From the NCBI RefSeq assembly GCF_949628265.1, contig NC_088786.1, forward strand, positions 19,675,681 to 19,739,680: a stretch of 64,000 nucleotides of DNA, read 5' to 3'. The DNA comes from Cloeon dipterum (taxonomy: Eukaryota > Arthropoda > Insecta > Ephemeroptera > Baetidae). The number at the start of each line of letters is the position of its first letter. Positions within the stretch are counted from its first letter, which is position 1. The position numbers and the translations under genes were made by a program. Positions 1 through 11,695 of the stretch are shown here, one piece after another. Below the pieces are notes generated by a model. It did no database searches. It was not told where the DNA came from and saw nothing but the letters and a program-made list of their open reading frames with translations.

Positions 1-1712
1 TAATTGTTTTTCTAAATATGGGATAAAATATTTCCCTAAGCATATGCAATATGTCTATAAATTTTCAGGGTGGTGATCGGTGATCATTGATCATTTTAGT
101 TTCCAAAATATGGAGGGTCAAAGGTTGAAAAACGGGTACTTTTAGAATAATATGCGAAAAATAAGCAAAATTGCACGACCGGTTGATTTTTACTCTCAGA
201 ACATGCTGAGAGTGACCCCTGAGGTCAGATAAGACCAAAGGAACAGGTAACCTTGAGTCAGGGTAGCTTTTAAGCGATCAATATATTATTATTTCCCATG
301 CGTAGCCACTTAAACGACGCCGGTTATATGTATAGACGGGCTATTTGATGGTTCAATCTGCAAGATCTGTACACCGTTGAAACGGTCAAGGGTGGGCCGC
401 GGTGGCTCGGTGGGCCGCGAAAATCAACAGTCCCCGGTAAAAAATTTGGTGCCAGTCCGGGCCTGACAGTCACGTCAAGAGCTTCCAGAAAACGTGAAAT
501 TTGACCCTCTGGAAGCAATCAGGGTGCTGAGGCAATACTCTGCCCAAAATCTCGTTCCTAATCGCCCTTGAAGCGAGCAAAAGGCCTAAATTGCTCAAAT
601 CACACAGTCATATTCTGAGAGATCTTGAGTTTTCTATCCTAAAATTTCCACCTATCATCGATTTGCAACGAGTTTCTCGATTCAGGAAAATAAAATTCAA
701 AGCATCACATGAACCAATCGAGGAAAGCTGCCAATTCGATGAGTAAAAAATAATAATGTGCTCTCGGTACGCTGCGCTCGCGCTTGAACGCATTATTTAG
801 TTCCGTCGAATGCGTATCCACTGCCGGTTGAGGAGGCGGGAAAATTAGTCGGCGCATCTCGCTGGCGCACGGTGTTGACGACTAACAAAGTAAGATCATT
901 AAATAATAATGTATAACGACGAGAGAGTGTACGTGTCTCCGTTGGAGCGTGCACGCGCGTCGCGTTCAATAAAAAGCAGCGAGCGAGTGAGCGAACGAGC
1001 GAGAATATATATATTTCGTCGCGAGGGCTGAATCACCTGCGCTTATGTACTTAAAGGATGACATTTCTGTTGTCTGGCACGCCATTATGCCGAGCGAGCG
1101 AGCGAGCGCGCCGTGTGTACGTATGCAAGAGTGATTCCATTGTGGAACTGTTTTAATTAAACAGCTTTATTCAATAGACAGCGCGCGCAGAGAGGCAATC
1201 CTCGCTATGCGGAGCGAGAGAGAGAGAGATGCTGCCACTGCTCCTCCCCTGTAGCTATACTTATTATTATGTGCTCGGAGGCAGCATCCAGCGGCGGCGG
1301 CGGCGGCGGCGGCAGGTATACACGTGTTATGCCCAAGACCCGAAAACGGACAAAATCGGGTCTGATATACGTTATGAATCGGGAATATGTCTGAGGAAAA
1401 GTGAAAAATTATGATTCGCGTTAGGAAAAAATCTAACTTTTTGGCGTAAATTGCCAGCCCTAAATTATTTTTGATAGGTGTCCCAGTTGAATTAGAGGAC
1501 TGAAAAAAATAGCCGTACGACTTTTCCTCCCATGAAGAATTCATGTTTAGTGCCTTCTCGATCTTTTACTATTCTGCTACTGATGAGCAGAAAACCGATT
1601 TTTTGGAGTCGACTTCCAGCAGAAGAGTTGGTCGGTCTATCGATTTATACAAGCTTGGAACACATTATTAAAAGTTGATTTTAAGTAAAGCTGCGCAGAA
1701 ATTTTTTTGTTA
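1..1712. other. Non-coding stretch with GC-rich simple repeats
   Basis: No gene is supported. Visible structure: a GC-rich imperfect tandem around 388-418 (GGGCCGCGGTGGCTC-like units), GAGC-type runs at 981-1003 and 1091-1110, a GA run at 1216-1229 and a GCG/CGG run of about eight units at 1291-1313. The open frames here arise from these low-complexity tracts; the minus-strand frame reads the CGG run as poly-Ala. GC-rich simple repeats like these are common near promoters, but no core promoter or exon could be defined. Confidence 0.5.
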
Positions 1713-2147
1713 ATAATTGTTTTTCACTTGTATACTTAAAATGTGTAAAAATGAGTGAAAAGCAAAAAACTTTCCAGGTTGCCGTCTAAATTTTTGAGGA
1801 ACCCGGCTCCAATAAGTTTTGCGTGTGCTATTCAAGAGGCGTGCACTACCTCCTTGTTAAAAATCATGATTTACCTCGCCAGAAGGGAAATTTAGCTCAT
1901 AATTCACACACCATTGTATTTACGAAAGGGATCGAAATTAAGCAAAATATCATTGATAAATCTTTTAATTTTTTTTTTCGAGAAATTTGGCAAAAAAAAT
2001 ATTTGTTTCTTGGTCCTGATTTTCTTATTGCACATCGAAGAGATAAACTGTTGATATATCATACAACACATTTCACAAACAATAAACTCAATGACATTCT
2101 TGCTATATATAGTTAACAATGCAAACTTTTCTTATTGTTGGCCAGTT
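1713..2147 (+). repeat. Dispersed repeat family R, copy 1
   Basis: This is one of three diverged copies of the same sequence, with 32918-33342 and 47358-47790. Shared landmarks in the same order: a TTTCCAGGTTGC-like block near the left end, GGAAATTTAGCTCAtAATTC, CATTGTAtAGAGATAaaCTGTTG, AATAAACTCAATGA and the end block CAATGCAAACt..TCT..ACTGTTGGcC. The 97-codon open frame at 1823-2116 is not preserved in the other copies, so the element is treated as non-coding. No terminal repeats or target duplication were found, and the ends are approximate. The class is unknown. Confidence 0.6.
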
Positions 2148-5100
2148 ATGATCAGCTTTAAATTGAAATAATTGCGATTGAGAGCACGCAAATCACGGAA
2201 GAAAGCAGCAAAGCGTAACATGGTAGCGCTGAAATTGCGCATCGCTCAACCTCAACAAACACCCAAATTAAAAGCTCGGCTTCTCGGAAAATCTTTAACG
2301 CTGATCGGCTGGCGCAACGCACACATGTCGTTGTCAGCAGCTCCTCTATATTAATCCTATATATATGTATTAATTGCTAATTGTAAGAAAATGATTTTTT
2401 CGTCGCAGTGTCTGCAAAAATGTCCGTTTTTACTGGAAAAGTGCAATTTTAATGGAAAAACGCCTAAATCCGGCTACAATGATGTCTAAAAAACAGTCTA
2501 AAACAACCTATTTATTTGCGATAAAACCTTTAAATTAACAGCCTTTTATAATATTTCAATTTCCTGAACTTCTTGAATTAAGAAAAATCAGTTTCCACGC
2601 GCACCTTCAGGTTGGGAACACATCTGGTCTTGTTCATTTCAGCAAGAATCGGAGGAGAGAAATAAATGCAAATAATCGGGTTTTGAACGTAACAGTCATG
2701 TAAAACAGCAGCTCTCTCGGTGAGGCATAAAAGGTAGAGCGGTGCGCATTATTCGGCCACAATGGCTGCTTCTCATCATCACTGGCTGCTCCGGCGCCAT
2801 TATTTTTCCAGCATTATTCCCGTCATCACTCCTTCCTTCCTCCATTGTGTTGAGCAAAAATACATTCTCGCGCACAATGAAACTGCGAATCTCGTGTTTT
2901 ATATTTTTAATTTCGCTCTGCTCGAGCAGAAATCATCGCCCGCGCGCGCCTTGTGTGTTTGTGCATCTCGCGTGCGATGCTCGCTTTTTGCTTTGCTGCC
3001 AAATGAGAAATGCACTCGGCCGGATGGCACTTTCGCGCCAGTCCAATATTAAACCCATTTCTTTGCTGTTTCCTTTGTGCTCCGCCTCCGCGCATGATTC
3101 AAATTCGCAAGTTATCAACCTCCACCATCGATCGATTCGTCCAACAAACGCACGCACAATATATATCCAGATTATATATAAACTTGAGAGTTTGTGCCGT
3201 GACGTAAACGTTTGATTTTTAACTGTCTGCCATGTTATTGGGGCGATCTTATTATTTCCTTGGCTCATTCAGACGAGAGAACTCGGAATCGCATTCATGT
3301 TTTTTAGTACCGGAGAATTTCGCTTCACAGTTGCTCCTGTTATTTATTTTAGCACCCAAAATTTCATCGAGTCCAAAACTGACACAAATGATCAAATTTA
3401 CAATTCACCAGAAAGAAGGGAAAGATAAAAAATAACCAAAGCCATAAAGTTGTTTTCCAATATATAAACTTTCTGGGAGGCTTTTTTAATATGTGCACTT
3501 TATAGAACGTTTTGTATCTGAGTAAGATCACGAAATGTGTTTCATTTTATTTTAATTTAATTTATTATGTATTAATTCTAGAAATTTTCAATTTGTCCTC
3601 TGTTTGAATCCATTTCAATTATTGGTAGTTAATTTTTGATCAACAATGTGAACATTATTTTTCCAACTTCTCTGTTTCAATTTTGATTAAAATTTCTGAG
3701 GTGTGATATGTACAGATTCCGACTTGGAGAACTTTAGTTTTGAAATTTTATTTAATAATTTCCACATCCGATTGTTCGATGAGCCAACTAATAATCTGTA
3801 CTTACGGAACCAACATTCTCCACACCTATACAGGCTCACAATAAGTTCGGTTTTATACTGTGCTGTTTGCATTTATATTTTATCCGATGACAATGGAGAT
3901 ACTTTGAACAGAAGGTCCTTAAACAAAAAAAGGGCCGTTTAAAGCGTTTAACATGGAGCATTGTTATTTGCATTTTATTATTATTTCTTGTTTCAATAGT
4001 CTAACTGCTAAGTCCACTTGAGCCAAAAAGGAATTAAGTGAATTCAATATCCGGAACAATGAAAGGTGCAAATTCCCACAGTGCACAACAACAGGTATTA
4101 TAAAGTGCGGGAAACACAAAGCACCGCGCACCTTCTGCGCACAAAAATCTCTCTGGATCCGGATAATGCAACGGCCGATTTTTGCCTGCTTTTTGTGCGC
4201 GCACGCTGACCTTGCTCTCGCGCTTCGGCAGTCTTGGGAGAGTGTATAATTCACTTGAAAAACGAGCATTCACTCGAAAGTATTCTTTTCTCGATCCACT
4301 CTCTCATAATAATGCCGGCAAGGGTTCGACAATGGCGCTTTTTCAAAAGGCTGCTGCGATTCTTTTTCTTTATCCTCTCGTCGACATCAAGGCACTCGAG
4401 TCACCCGATAAAAAACAGAGTTAAATATCACACACGCACCCATCATGCAGCGTGGAGGGCCGTCGACGCCGAAGTTGAAGCACTTGCAGCTGTTAGTCCT
4501 TTTTGTTTTCCTCGACAAACGCATTTGTTTTTCCCAAATCATTAATTCGATCGATACAAGAGGCAAAAAGTGGCACGCATAAAGTCGTGACTGACAGCAG
4601 TGTATGTGTGTAATTTGATGGAGAGTCTTTTTATTCCTTCCTTTCTTTCGTCTGCGAGGTTGGCAGCTCGCGGAACCCTCCTGCCTCAAATTGTTTACAG
4701 AGAAACCGTACTCGTTAATAATAAAAAATGGGTACTTGACGTCACACGGCGATTTATCTCGCTGCGTAAATGCAATTGGAAAACTCTTTCAATTCAGCTA
4801 ACAAAGCAGCGGTGCAGTTGGCGTTCTAAAATGTTGGCTTCCCAACGCGAAGAGGACTAAACTTTCAATTTTAAAAAACGAAGAAGTCAATCCAAGCGGA
4901 GAAGCCATTTTTTAACTTAGAATTTTACTTAAATTTTTCTCTGGGTTCTTCGGAGAAAAATTAATTTACTTTTTATCATTGTTTATATTATAAATTCAAC
5001 AAGTCTTTTGTCCCATATCATGATGCGTTTGTTCAATGCCAAAATTACCATCAAAATATTTCAACAAAATCCGTACTTTGAAGTGTATTCACAAACATTT

Positions 5101-6748
5101 TTTCAAAACATGTTTTGCATACAAATCTTTTCTTGCAAACTTGTTAAGCCAGACAGATTTTTTTGAGTATTTTCGTTAATTTTAATTATAAGATGACAGT
5201 CTGGAAATTTTAAGACTTCCTTACTGATTAAATTTTATATTGTGTTTATCTCAACAATCTGACTCAGTTTTAATTAAGTTACTCATTGAAGAAAATACTA
5301 AATTGGCATGTAGATCAAATTAAATAACGGAGAAAGTGTTAAAATGTTCGTGTGCGGCTTCTAACATTCATGTACACGGCTGAAAAGCATAATACACATC
5401 ATCAAAAGAGAGCATTTCTTCTTCTTCTTCTTTTCTAGAACTGGTGCTGCTTTCATGTGATTAGGCTGCTTTGTGCACTCTCCACGACGAACGGCTCTGA
5501 CAATGAGTAATTGATTTATTTGATGTAGACTCTGCAACCTTTCACATAATGCTCCGTGTGGCGTGTTTTATTGTGCGTATTATATATATTTTACTGTGTA
5601 TAGTGTAGTTCACGGAGGGTTCGCGTAGAGAGAGGAGGAAAATAAATACTCAGTGCGCGAATAATAATATGAATAACTTTTCGAGGGCTCGCCGTGCTTC
5701 TCCCTGCTAAAAATGAAATGTGTACAAAAACATCAAGCACAACTTTGTGGTGCTCTCTGAGAAAACGCTCGAGTGACCCCCGTGAAAGGAGGCAGGCCAC
5801 GATTTTATAATGCGCCGAGAGAACGAGCGAGCGTTTCAGGGGGCGCAGTGAAAAGGCAGAGAGTGTAGCAGCGGCAGTATTTTGTCACTAATTAGTGAGT
5901 GCGTTGGATTTTTTGATTCCCCTGCTCTTGACGGCTTTTTCAGCTCAACTTACTTATGTATGAAAGCAGCAAAATGCTAACTCGAGAGGCCCGCCCTTTT
6001 ATTTGCCATTCAAAGTGACTTTTGGATTCGTTCGCAGCCCTTTTTAATGGTTTTACAGCCAGTTATTACGCACGCAAACATCAAACTTATATACGCAGAA
6101 CTCATTCTGCGCTGAAAGCTGAAAGAGAGTAAAATAAGAGGGGTTAAATTTACGATTGGCTAAAGAAACAGCGTGTCTGGATTTTGATAACTTTTTATTG
6201 TCATCTTAGGGATGTTTCAAAATTTAAATAATGCTCGTCAGTGCATGCAATGACGAGAAATTAACAAGAAAGAAAAAACAGAAATTTTCTGATTTAACAG
6301 GCGGGGAGATTTGTTTTCTCACCCGATTCACATAATCAAATGCATTTGTAAAATAAATACATTTATATTTTGGTGCAATCCTTGGCAAATAAATATTTTT
6401 TTCATAATTTAAGCACAATTCGTTAAAAATTCTGCTAACGTATATTAATGCTAAGAAAGGAACTTATCGAATCTTGGAAAGTTGTGAGCACATTTCCAAA
6501 GTGTCAAAATTATAACTAATAGCAACATTTCAACTCGCATCACACATCATGCTCAAATTTTTCTACTGCCATACAGTCTTTGATGAAAAACCATTCAATG
6601 GATGAAAGGGGAATGCCAAGAAATGTGCTATTTCATTCTCCTTTAGAATATTTCTTGTTTGGAGAGCGCTTCAATTGGTTGAGGTGCAAGTGTAAATTAT
6701 AAGAGGGAACATCCACGGCTCAATATGAAATTTCTCTAGTGATTAAGT
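2148..6748. other. Non-coding stretch, no gene recognised
   Basis: AT-rich DNA with GC-richer patches at about 2.7-3.2 and 4.1-4.8 kb. Short open frames on both strands overlap each other and match no family I recognise. A TTC microsatellite lies at 5417-5434. The part nearest 6749 probably lies just beyond the 3' end of the Sox transcript. Confidence 0.45.
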
Positions 6749-6754
6749 TTTATT
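6749..6754 (-). terminator. Candidate poly(A) signal of the Sox gene
   Basis: The sequence reads AATAAA on the minus strand about 385 nt beyond the Sox stop codon, in AT-rich DNA. It is the first canonical hexamer I noticed downstream. Use is inferred, not shown. Confidence 0.4.
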
Positions 6755-7137
6755 GAGCTTATACAGTATATTTCAAAACTATTCTTCCACATATCTATAT
6801 ATACAAAAAATAAAGTTTTTGCACAAAACTGATTACAATAGAGCGCCGTTGCCATTTTAAACAGAAGCCTGGTAATCAGAGCTCGTTGGATTTTCCTTCT
6901 ATTTACACGGAAAAATCCTTATCAGAAAAACAATCAAACGACGATCTGATTTTTACATTTTGTTTTCCAAAGCCAGTTCCAAAATTTATTTATTTTTACA
7001 GATTTTGATCCACAAGCTTTTTTTGTACAGTTAAATGACGAATTGAGATTGTGGCTAAACTTGAATATGACCAGAGCACGACTTACAACGCGCAGGAAAA
7101 TCGTCCGTTCGTCACTTTAACTTCATGATAATCTAAG

Positions 7138-7872
7138 CTAGGGGAAGCTGTCAGGCGGGGAGTCCCGCTCGATCTTTGGCGAGTGAAATGCTGTGAGAGC
7201 GGCCGCCTGGGGATGCTGGGGGTTGCCGGGGTCGGCGAACTGCATGCCACCGTACATTGTGTTGTAGAACGAGCTGACGAAGGAGGCCGAGGCGGCCAGT
7301 TTGGCGGTGGCCGCGTCCACCGGCTGACCGTGCGTCTGCCGCTGCTCCGCCAGGTAAGCGCTTTGGGGGTAGGTCAACCCCTTGTGGTAGTAAGAGTCGC
7401 TCAGGTAGGGCAGCGCAAACGGCGAGTACGCCGGCATTGAGGAACCAACGGTTGAAAGAGGAGAGTCGCACGCCCCCTTTACGCCTCCGTGCCCCTTGCC
7501 ACCCCCGGAGTGACCACCCTGTTTGGGTTTTCGGCGCGGCCGGTACTTGTAATCTGGGTGTTCTTCCATGTGCGTCGCCCGCAGCCGCTTCGCCTCGTCG
7601 ATGAATGGTCGTTTTTCCGACTCTGACAGCAACTTCCACTCGCCACCCAGTCTTTTACTGATCTCGGAATTGTGCATTTTTGGGTTTTCAGACGCGATTT
7701 TTCGCCGCTGAATGCGTGACCACACCATGAATGCGTTCATCGGTCGCTTGATGTGTCTCGAGGCGGCGGCTGGCCCCGCGGCCGTCCCACCCGGCGCTCC
7801 GGCCGCCACGGGGGATGTGTCCATTGGCATCGGCAACCCTCCGCTGTAGGCGTTCATTCCGTAGCAGTTCAT
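7138..7872 (-). CDS. Group B Sox transcription factor (Dichaete/Sox21 type)
   Basis: Sequence-specific nuclear DNA-binding regulator of the SoxB group, which in insects acts in embryonic patterning, nervous system and gut stem cells. The HMG box spans about residues 39-117: [45 protein letters not shown] and [13 protein letters not shown] are all present, diagnostic of group B. The C-terminal part is rich in Ser, Ala, Tyr and Pro; [10 protein letters not shown] near residue 210 recalls the SSFYSGIYS motif of Dichaete. The start is placed at 7872 because CC-ATG follows a strong 3' splice site (TTTTCTCTGTTTCAG, exon from 7874). The open frame continues to 7959, but that extension would be intronic. 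Predicted length is 244 aa in one coding exon. Within the box RLGGEW and HMEEHP replace the usual RLGAEW and HMKEHP. The subtype (Dichaete, Sox21a or Sox21b) is not settled. Confidence 0.93.
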   Translation of the reverse strand: MNCYGMNAYSGGLPMPMDTSPVAAGAPGGTAAGPAAASRHIKRPMNAFMVWSRIQRRKIASENPKMHNSEISKRLGGEWKLLSESEKRPFIDEAKRLRATHMEEHPDYKYRPRRKPKQGGHSGGGKGHGGVKGACDSPLSTVGSSMPAYSPFALPYLSDSYYHKGLTYPQSAYLAEQRQTHGQPVDAATAKLAASASFVSSFYNTMYGGMQFADPGNPQHPQAAALTAFHSPKIERDSPPDSFP

Positions 7873-10800
7873 GGCTGAAACAGAGAAAAGGAGAACCGTT
7901 AGAAATATCCACGAGGGAATCGAATTTTTTTGACAGAATTTACTCTGAAAAAACAACATTCAAAAACAGCAGGATTCTTCGTCATGCGCTTTCAATGATA
8001 TGGTATAATTTATTGTTCAAGAATTTTAATAAAAGGGTCAAATAATCTAGTTTTTATTGAAATTTCGGCTAAACCAAAGCCTCGTCAGCAAACCTGGCTA
8101 TTGAAATATTCCCCAGTCACCCGGTGGACATTGACTGACTGACTGAAGAATATTTTCTTAAGGTGCGAGGAGCATTGCTCATTCACACTTTCACACCCCC
8201 GACTCTGCTGTTGTATCCTCCGCGGTAATTCATAAAATTTTTCCTTTACAACAGCGCAGCGGTTATAAAATATAGAACGAAATATTTCCCAGCAATCTTT
8301 GTGCATTACGTCCAACATATTTTGGGCCTTCAAAATCTAGATTTTCAAAATCTAGATTTTGACCTAAACTTTTGCACCCTTGACACTTATTATCGATTTG
8401 TTACCAATAGCTTTCGAATGGTTTTGGGTTTACCACATTCGCACGTGAAAACCGATTTAACAAATTTAATTTTCAAAAACCCGCAACTTTGTGCCCCTAG
8501 AATGTAGGCATTTTTTAATATTTTAGGTCAACCTGCTAAGGTTTACACAATATCCTTTGACTCGATCGAATTGAATTGGTAAATCTATAACCGATTAAAA
8601 ATTTTAATGGAGATGTTGGCATTGGCAAGTAATCAATGAACCGAAAATTTCCCAGGCCTTGGTTAATGCACAAAGGCCTGAAAGAATGGTATATGAGAGA
8701 GCAAAAATAACTCTTTGAGTCACGGTCAAGCGCTTGGAAAAGGCTGGATTTCTAAAAGAAAGCGTGTCCATTGTAAAACCATCTTTCTTCATTTTCTTAT
8801 AACACAAAAGCGTTCCGCTATAGCATCATCTATCAAATATCCCCTAGAGTGGCCCTTTTTCCAGAATCTATTGAGAATCTTTCCGGAAATTGTATTACGC
8901 AACCTATGCAGTCTTTTAAACAACAACAAAAGCGCAGTGATAATAAAATGAACTGCGGTGGACAACCATAACATGATCCTACCGTAAAAGTCAATTTAAC
9001 AAAACTGACAATAAAAACAATAAAATTTTGTCGGTTAGTGAAGTGATTTATAGTGTCCTTTCACGTCGAAATATTTATGGGAAAAATTGGAATGCGCGGG
9101 CACTTTAAGAATAAAGAAAAACTAAAAAGAAGCGGAAACTAAAAATATCCTTGAAATGTCTGCAATGATTGTTGCTCTCATGTTCTTCTAATGCCAGGTT
9201 GTGGACAAAGAGGAAGCAGGAATTATGCAGCAGAACACCGCCGCGATATTGTCTTGCTACTCTAGTTTGACACATCATGCAGCTTTGTGAAATACCGGCA
9301 GCCCGACCTGCATGGGCGCCAGACTCTAAAAATGCAATTTTTTGTCATGGCTGAGAATTTCCTGGCATAAGAACTGGTCAACCGTCGTAAATCCAAATTT
9401 GAATTTTGAATTGTTGCTTGGTCCGTTGATTAAAAAGTGGATCTTTTGCTACAGAAATAAATCAAATTGCTAATTTGCCCCAAACTTTACCAGCGCTTGA
9501 CCATATTCTAGGCAGATTCCTCTGTGCATGTCATACTTTTCGGGGGAACTCTTTGCTGTGAAATTAAATAAGATTAAAAAGGAGACAGTACTCTTTTTTT
9601 AACAAAGCTTGCTAAAGTTTCAAACACTTCAATACAAAAATTACTCCGCTATACCTAAGTCAACTTTGGCACCCATTAGGAATATTTTAAGCATTGACAA
9701 ACTATACGGTGTTTCCAGGATTTTGCGCAGTTGCTATCAATGTCCTCCGTAAAGAGATTTATTTGCGTCACCTTATATAGCGGAAATAAGTTATTCAAGC
9801 CATAGTACTAAATATTGAATCCAAAAGGTGTCTGCTCAATTGAAAACAAGATTAATCCCCGTCCGCGGTGCTGAGAGTTGAATTTTAATCAGATTACGTT
9901 GCACAAATGCAATTTGATCGTCTCATTAAACTCAATTTCCCGTGCCAACAACAAAGCCGGAGCATGAGAGGGCTGCTATGTCGCGAATAACAAACAAAAT
10001 TGAAACGCTATGCACGCCGGAACCCAATTTGAATAGTCAAACACGCGCGCGTGTTACATACGCGCAGCATCCTCTCGTTGGAATTCATCTCGGCGAAGAA
10101 GAAAAGCGAGCGAGCTCGTCGTGACGCTAATTTATTTCGTGTTGCATACGATTATTAATAATGGTGAAACAAATTATTCATACCAGGGGCAGAACGAGCT
10201 TGGCAGCATTATAATAATGCTTATGGCTGCACGCACAATTTATCATGCCGCTACTTACGGAGACAATATTTTGCTGCTTGCCGCGCTATAGCTGTACAAA
10301 GAGGGGGAAAAAGCATGCAGGCAGCAGCAGCAGCTCGAAACATTAGCCACTGGCAGGCAGCATCATTGTTACAGATCGTGGATAATAAAAACGCGCGATG
10401 ATAAAAATCGGGGGAGGGAGACGCGCCGCGCGGCATATGCTTCTATTATCATCAATTATCATCCCCGTGCCGCAATCTCGGGGTGTGTGTATATAGTTAT
10501 TTCATTAGAAGATTCAAGCACTTTTGTCCCCTTTCACGGCGTCCCCTTTCATTAATTTGGCCGAGTGAGTGCGTTGGCGCAGCACCAGCTTTTTAAATCA
10601 TCACACTTTGCATTGCGCTGACCTCAAGTGCCCGCGATTGTGTGCCACCTACGCGCTTTTATAATTCGGTTTCTCTCTCGATTCGTTTGAAATTAGAATA
10701 TTCATGACTGGGTTCACAATATATCCGATTTTCTGTGAAGTTAGATCGAAAAATTTTGGTTAAATTTTCTCTTGAAATTGAGCCAACAAAGATCGGGAAT

Positions 10801-11172
10801 AAAAAAGCCGACAACTCCAATAATTTTCAGTTAATGCCCTGTTTAATGCGGTTTTTTTGAAAGAGAGACATCTCTCTTGTTTACAAAGATCAAGAGGAAA
10901 AACGCTAACCAATTCTCTATACCGAGAGATACAAAAATATGATTTCGTCTCAAGCGCAGTGAAAGTGAATTCACGTAGTTCAACAAGGCGTTTATTTTGT
11001 TGGGCACTTCATTGTTTAATAAAAAAGAGCCAAATGCGCTTCAAATTTAATCTCGAAATAAAATGTCCAATTGATAGGACAACATTGTTAAAACTGTGAC
11101 TTAAACGCATTGACACAACCTGAAGAGGCTGAAGATGGAAATTAAAGCAGTGAATTTGCCTTTTTCTCTATA
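7873..11172. other. Non-coding stretch upstream of the Sox coding exon
   Basis: No coding exon was recognised. The Sox 5' UTR exon and promoter must lie somewhere upstream on the minus strand (higher coordinates), but I could not place them. A short tandem palindrome, AAAATCTAGATTTT twice, lies at about 8333-8359. GC-richer patches around 9.2-9.4 and 10.0-10.7 kb are plausible regulatory DNA, without firm evidence. Confidence 0.4.
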
Positions 11173-11582
11173 GACCAGCCCGTTGGCTCGCATTGTTAAG
11201 GCATTCTCAGGAGTGTCAAAGCAATGGGAGGTATTTGAGCAGTTCTGAGATCTAATACTGGCTACCCAATATCAGAGATGGCAAAAAGTGGTTAGTTTAG
11301 TGACTCGATGAAGTGCTCAAATTGCTCAACGGGCTGGGAGGCGCACTTGCTGGTTTGCACCTTTCCACCATGCGTGATTTGGCTTCACGGGACGAATGTC
11401 TAGCGTTTCAATGCAGTCCTCGGTGCGGAGGCAAGCGGCCCTTGAGTGGGCTGTCCCTGTCCTGCCTGGTGCGCCCATGTTATCCGTTCGCGGTGTTATT
11501 GGCACCCGGGTTTCAGCATTCGTGCTAGTGCAGTGCGCGCCCTTCCCGGTCCTCGGACAGGGATAAAAAGAGCAAAAAAAAT
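11173..11582 (+). mobile_element. SINE, tRNA-like head, body with tail type A
   Basis: About 410 bp. The head (11173-11290) contains TTGGCTCGCATTGTTAAGGC, resembling the A box of Leu/Ser-type tRNAs, followed about 55 nt later by a degenerate B box (AGTTCTGAGATC). The body begins CACTTGCTGGTTTGCACC and includes GTGATTTGGCTTCACGGGAC and CTAGCGTTTCAATGCAGTCC, also found at 56.1 kb. Tail type A ends CGGTCCTCGGACAGGGATAAA followed by A-rich sequence. No protein is encoded, and the 71-codon frame inside it is incidental. Amplification would depend on an unrelated LINE, which is not in this window. No target duplication was identified. Confidence 0.75.
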
Positions 11583-11594
11583 AGATATATGGCA

Positions 11595-11695
11595 GACTCA
11601 CCATTTTTGCCCAACTCACACTTCTCGCTAGGATAGGGATTAACATTGAATCTTCCCATCAGAGTGAGAAGTGTGAGTGAGCGGAAAGTGTGAGT
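11595..11695. repeat. Imperfect inverted repeat (hairpin) beside SINE
   Basis: The outer ends are GACTCAC and GTGTGAGTC; inner perfect 12-bp arms are CTCACACTTCTC and GAGAAGTGTGAG around a loop of about 39 nt. Arms of about 31 bp pair imperfectly. It begins 12 bp after the SINE tail. It may be a small foldback element. No target duplication was seen. Confidence 0.5.

Noticed and set aside
1167..1544. 125-codon frame with a poly-Ala run
   Set aside because: The Ala run is only the CGG microsatellite read on the other strand; the rest is AT-rich noise.
7151..7639. 162-codon minus-strand frame overlapping Sox
   Set aside because: It is a shifted-frame shadow of the GC-rich Sox coding sequence, without motifs.
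7873..7959. N-terminal extension of the Sox open frame (29 residues, partly hydrophobic)
   Set aside because: It crosses a strong acceptor (TTTTCTCTGTTTCAG) directly before the next ATG. SoxB proteins do not begin with a hydrophobic segment.
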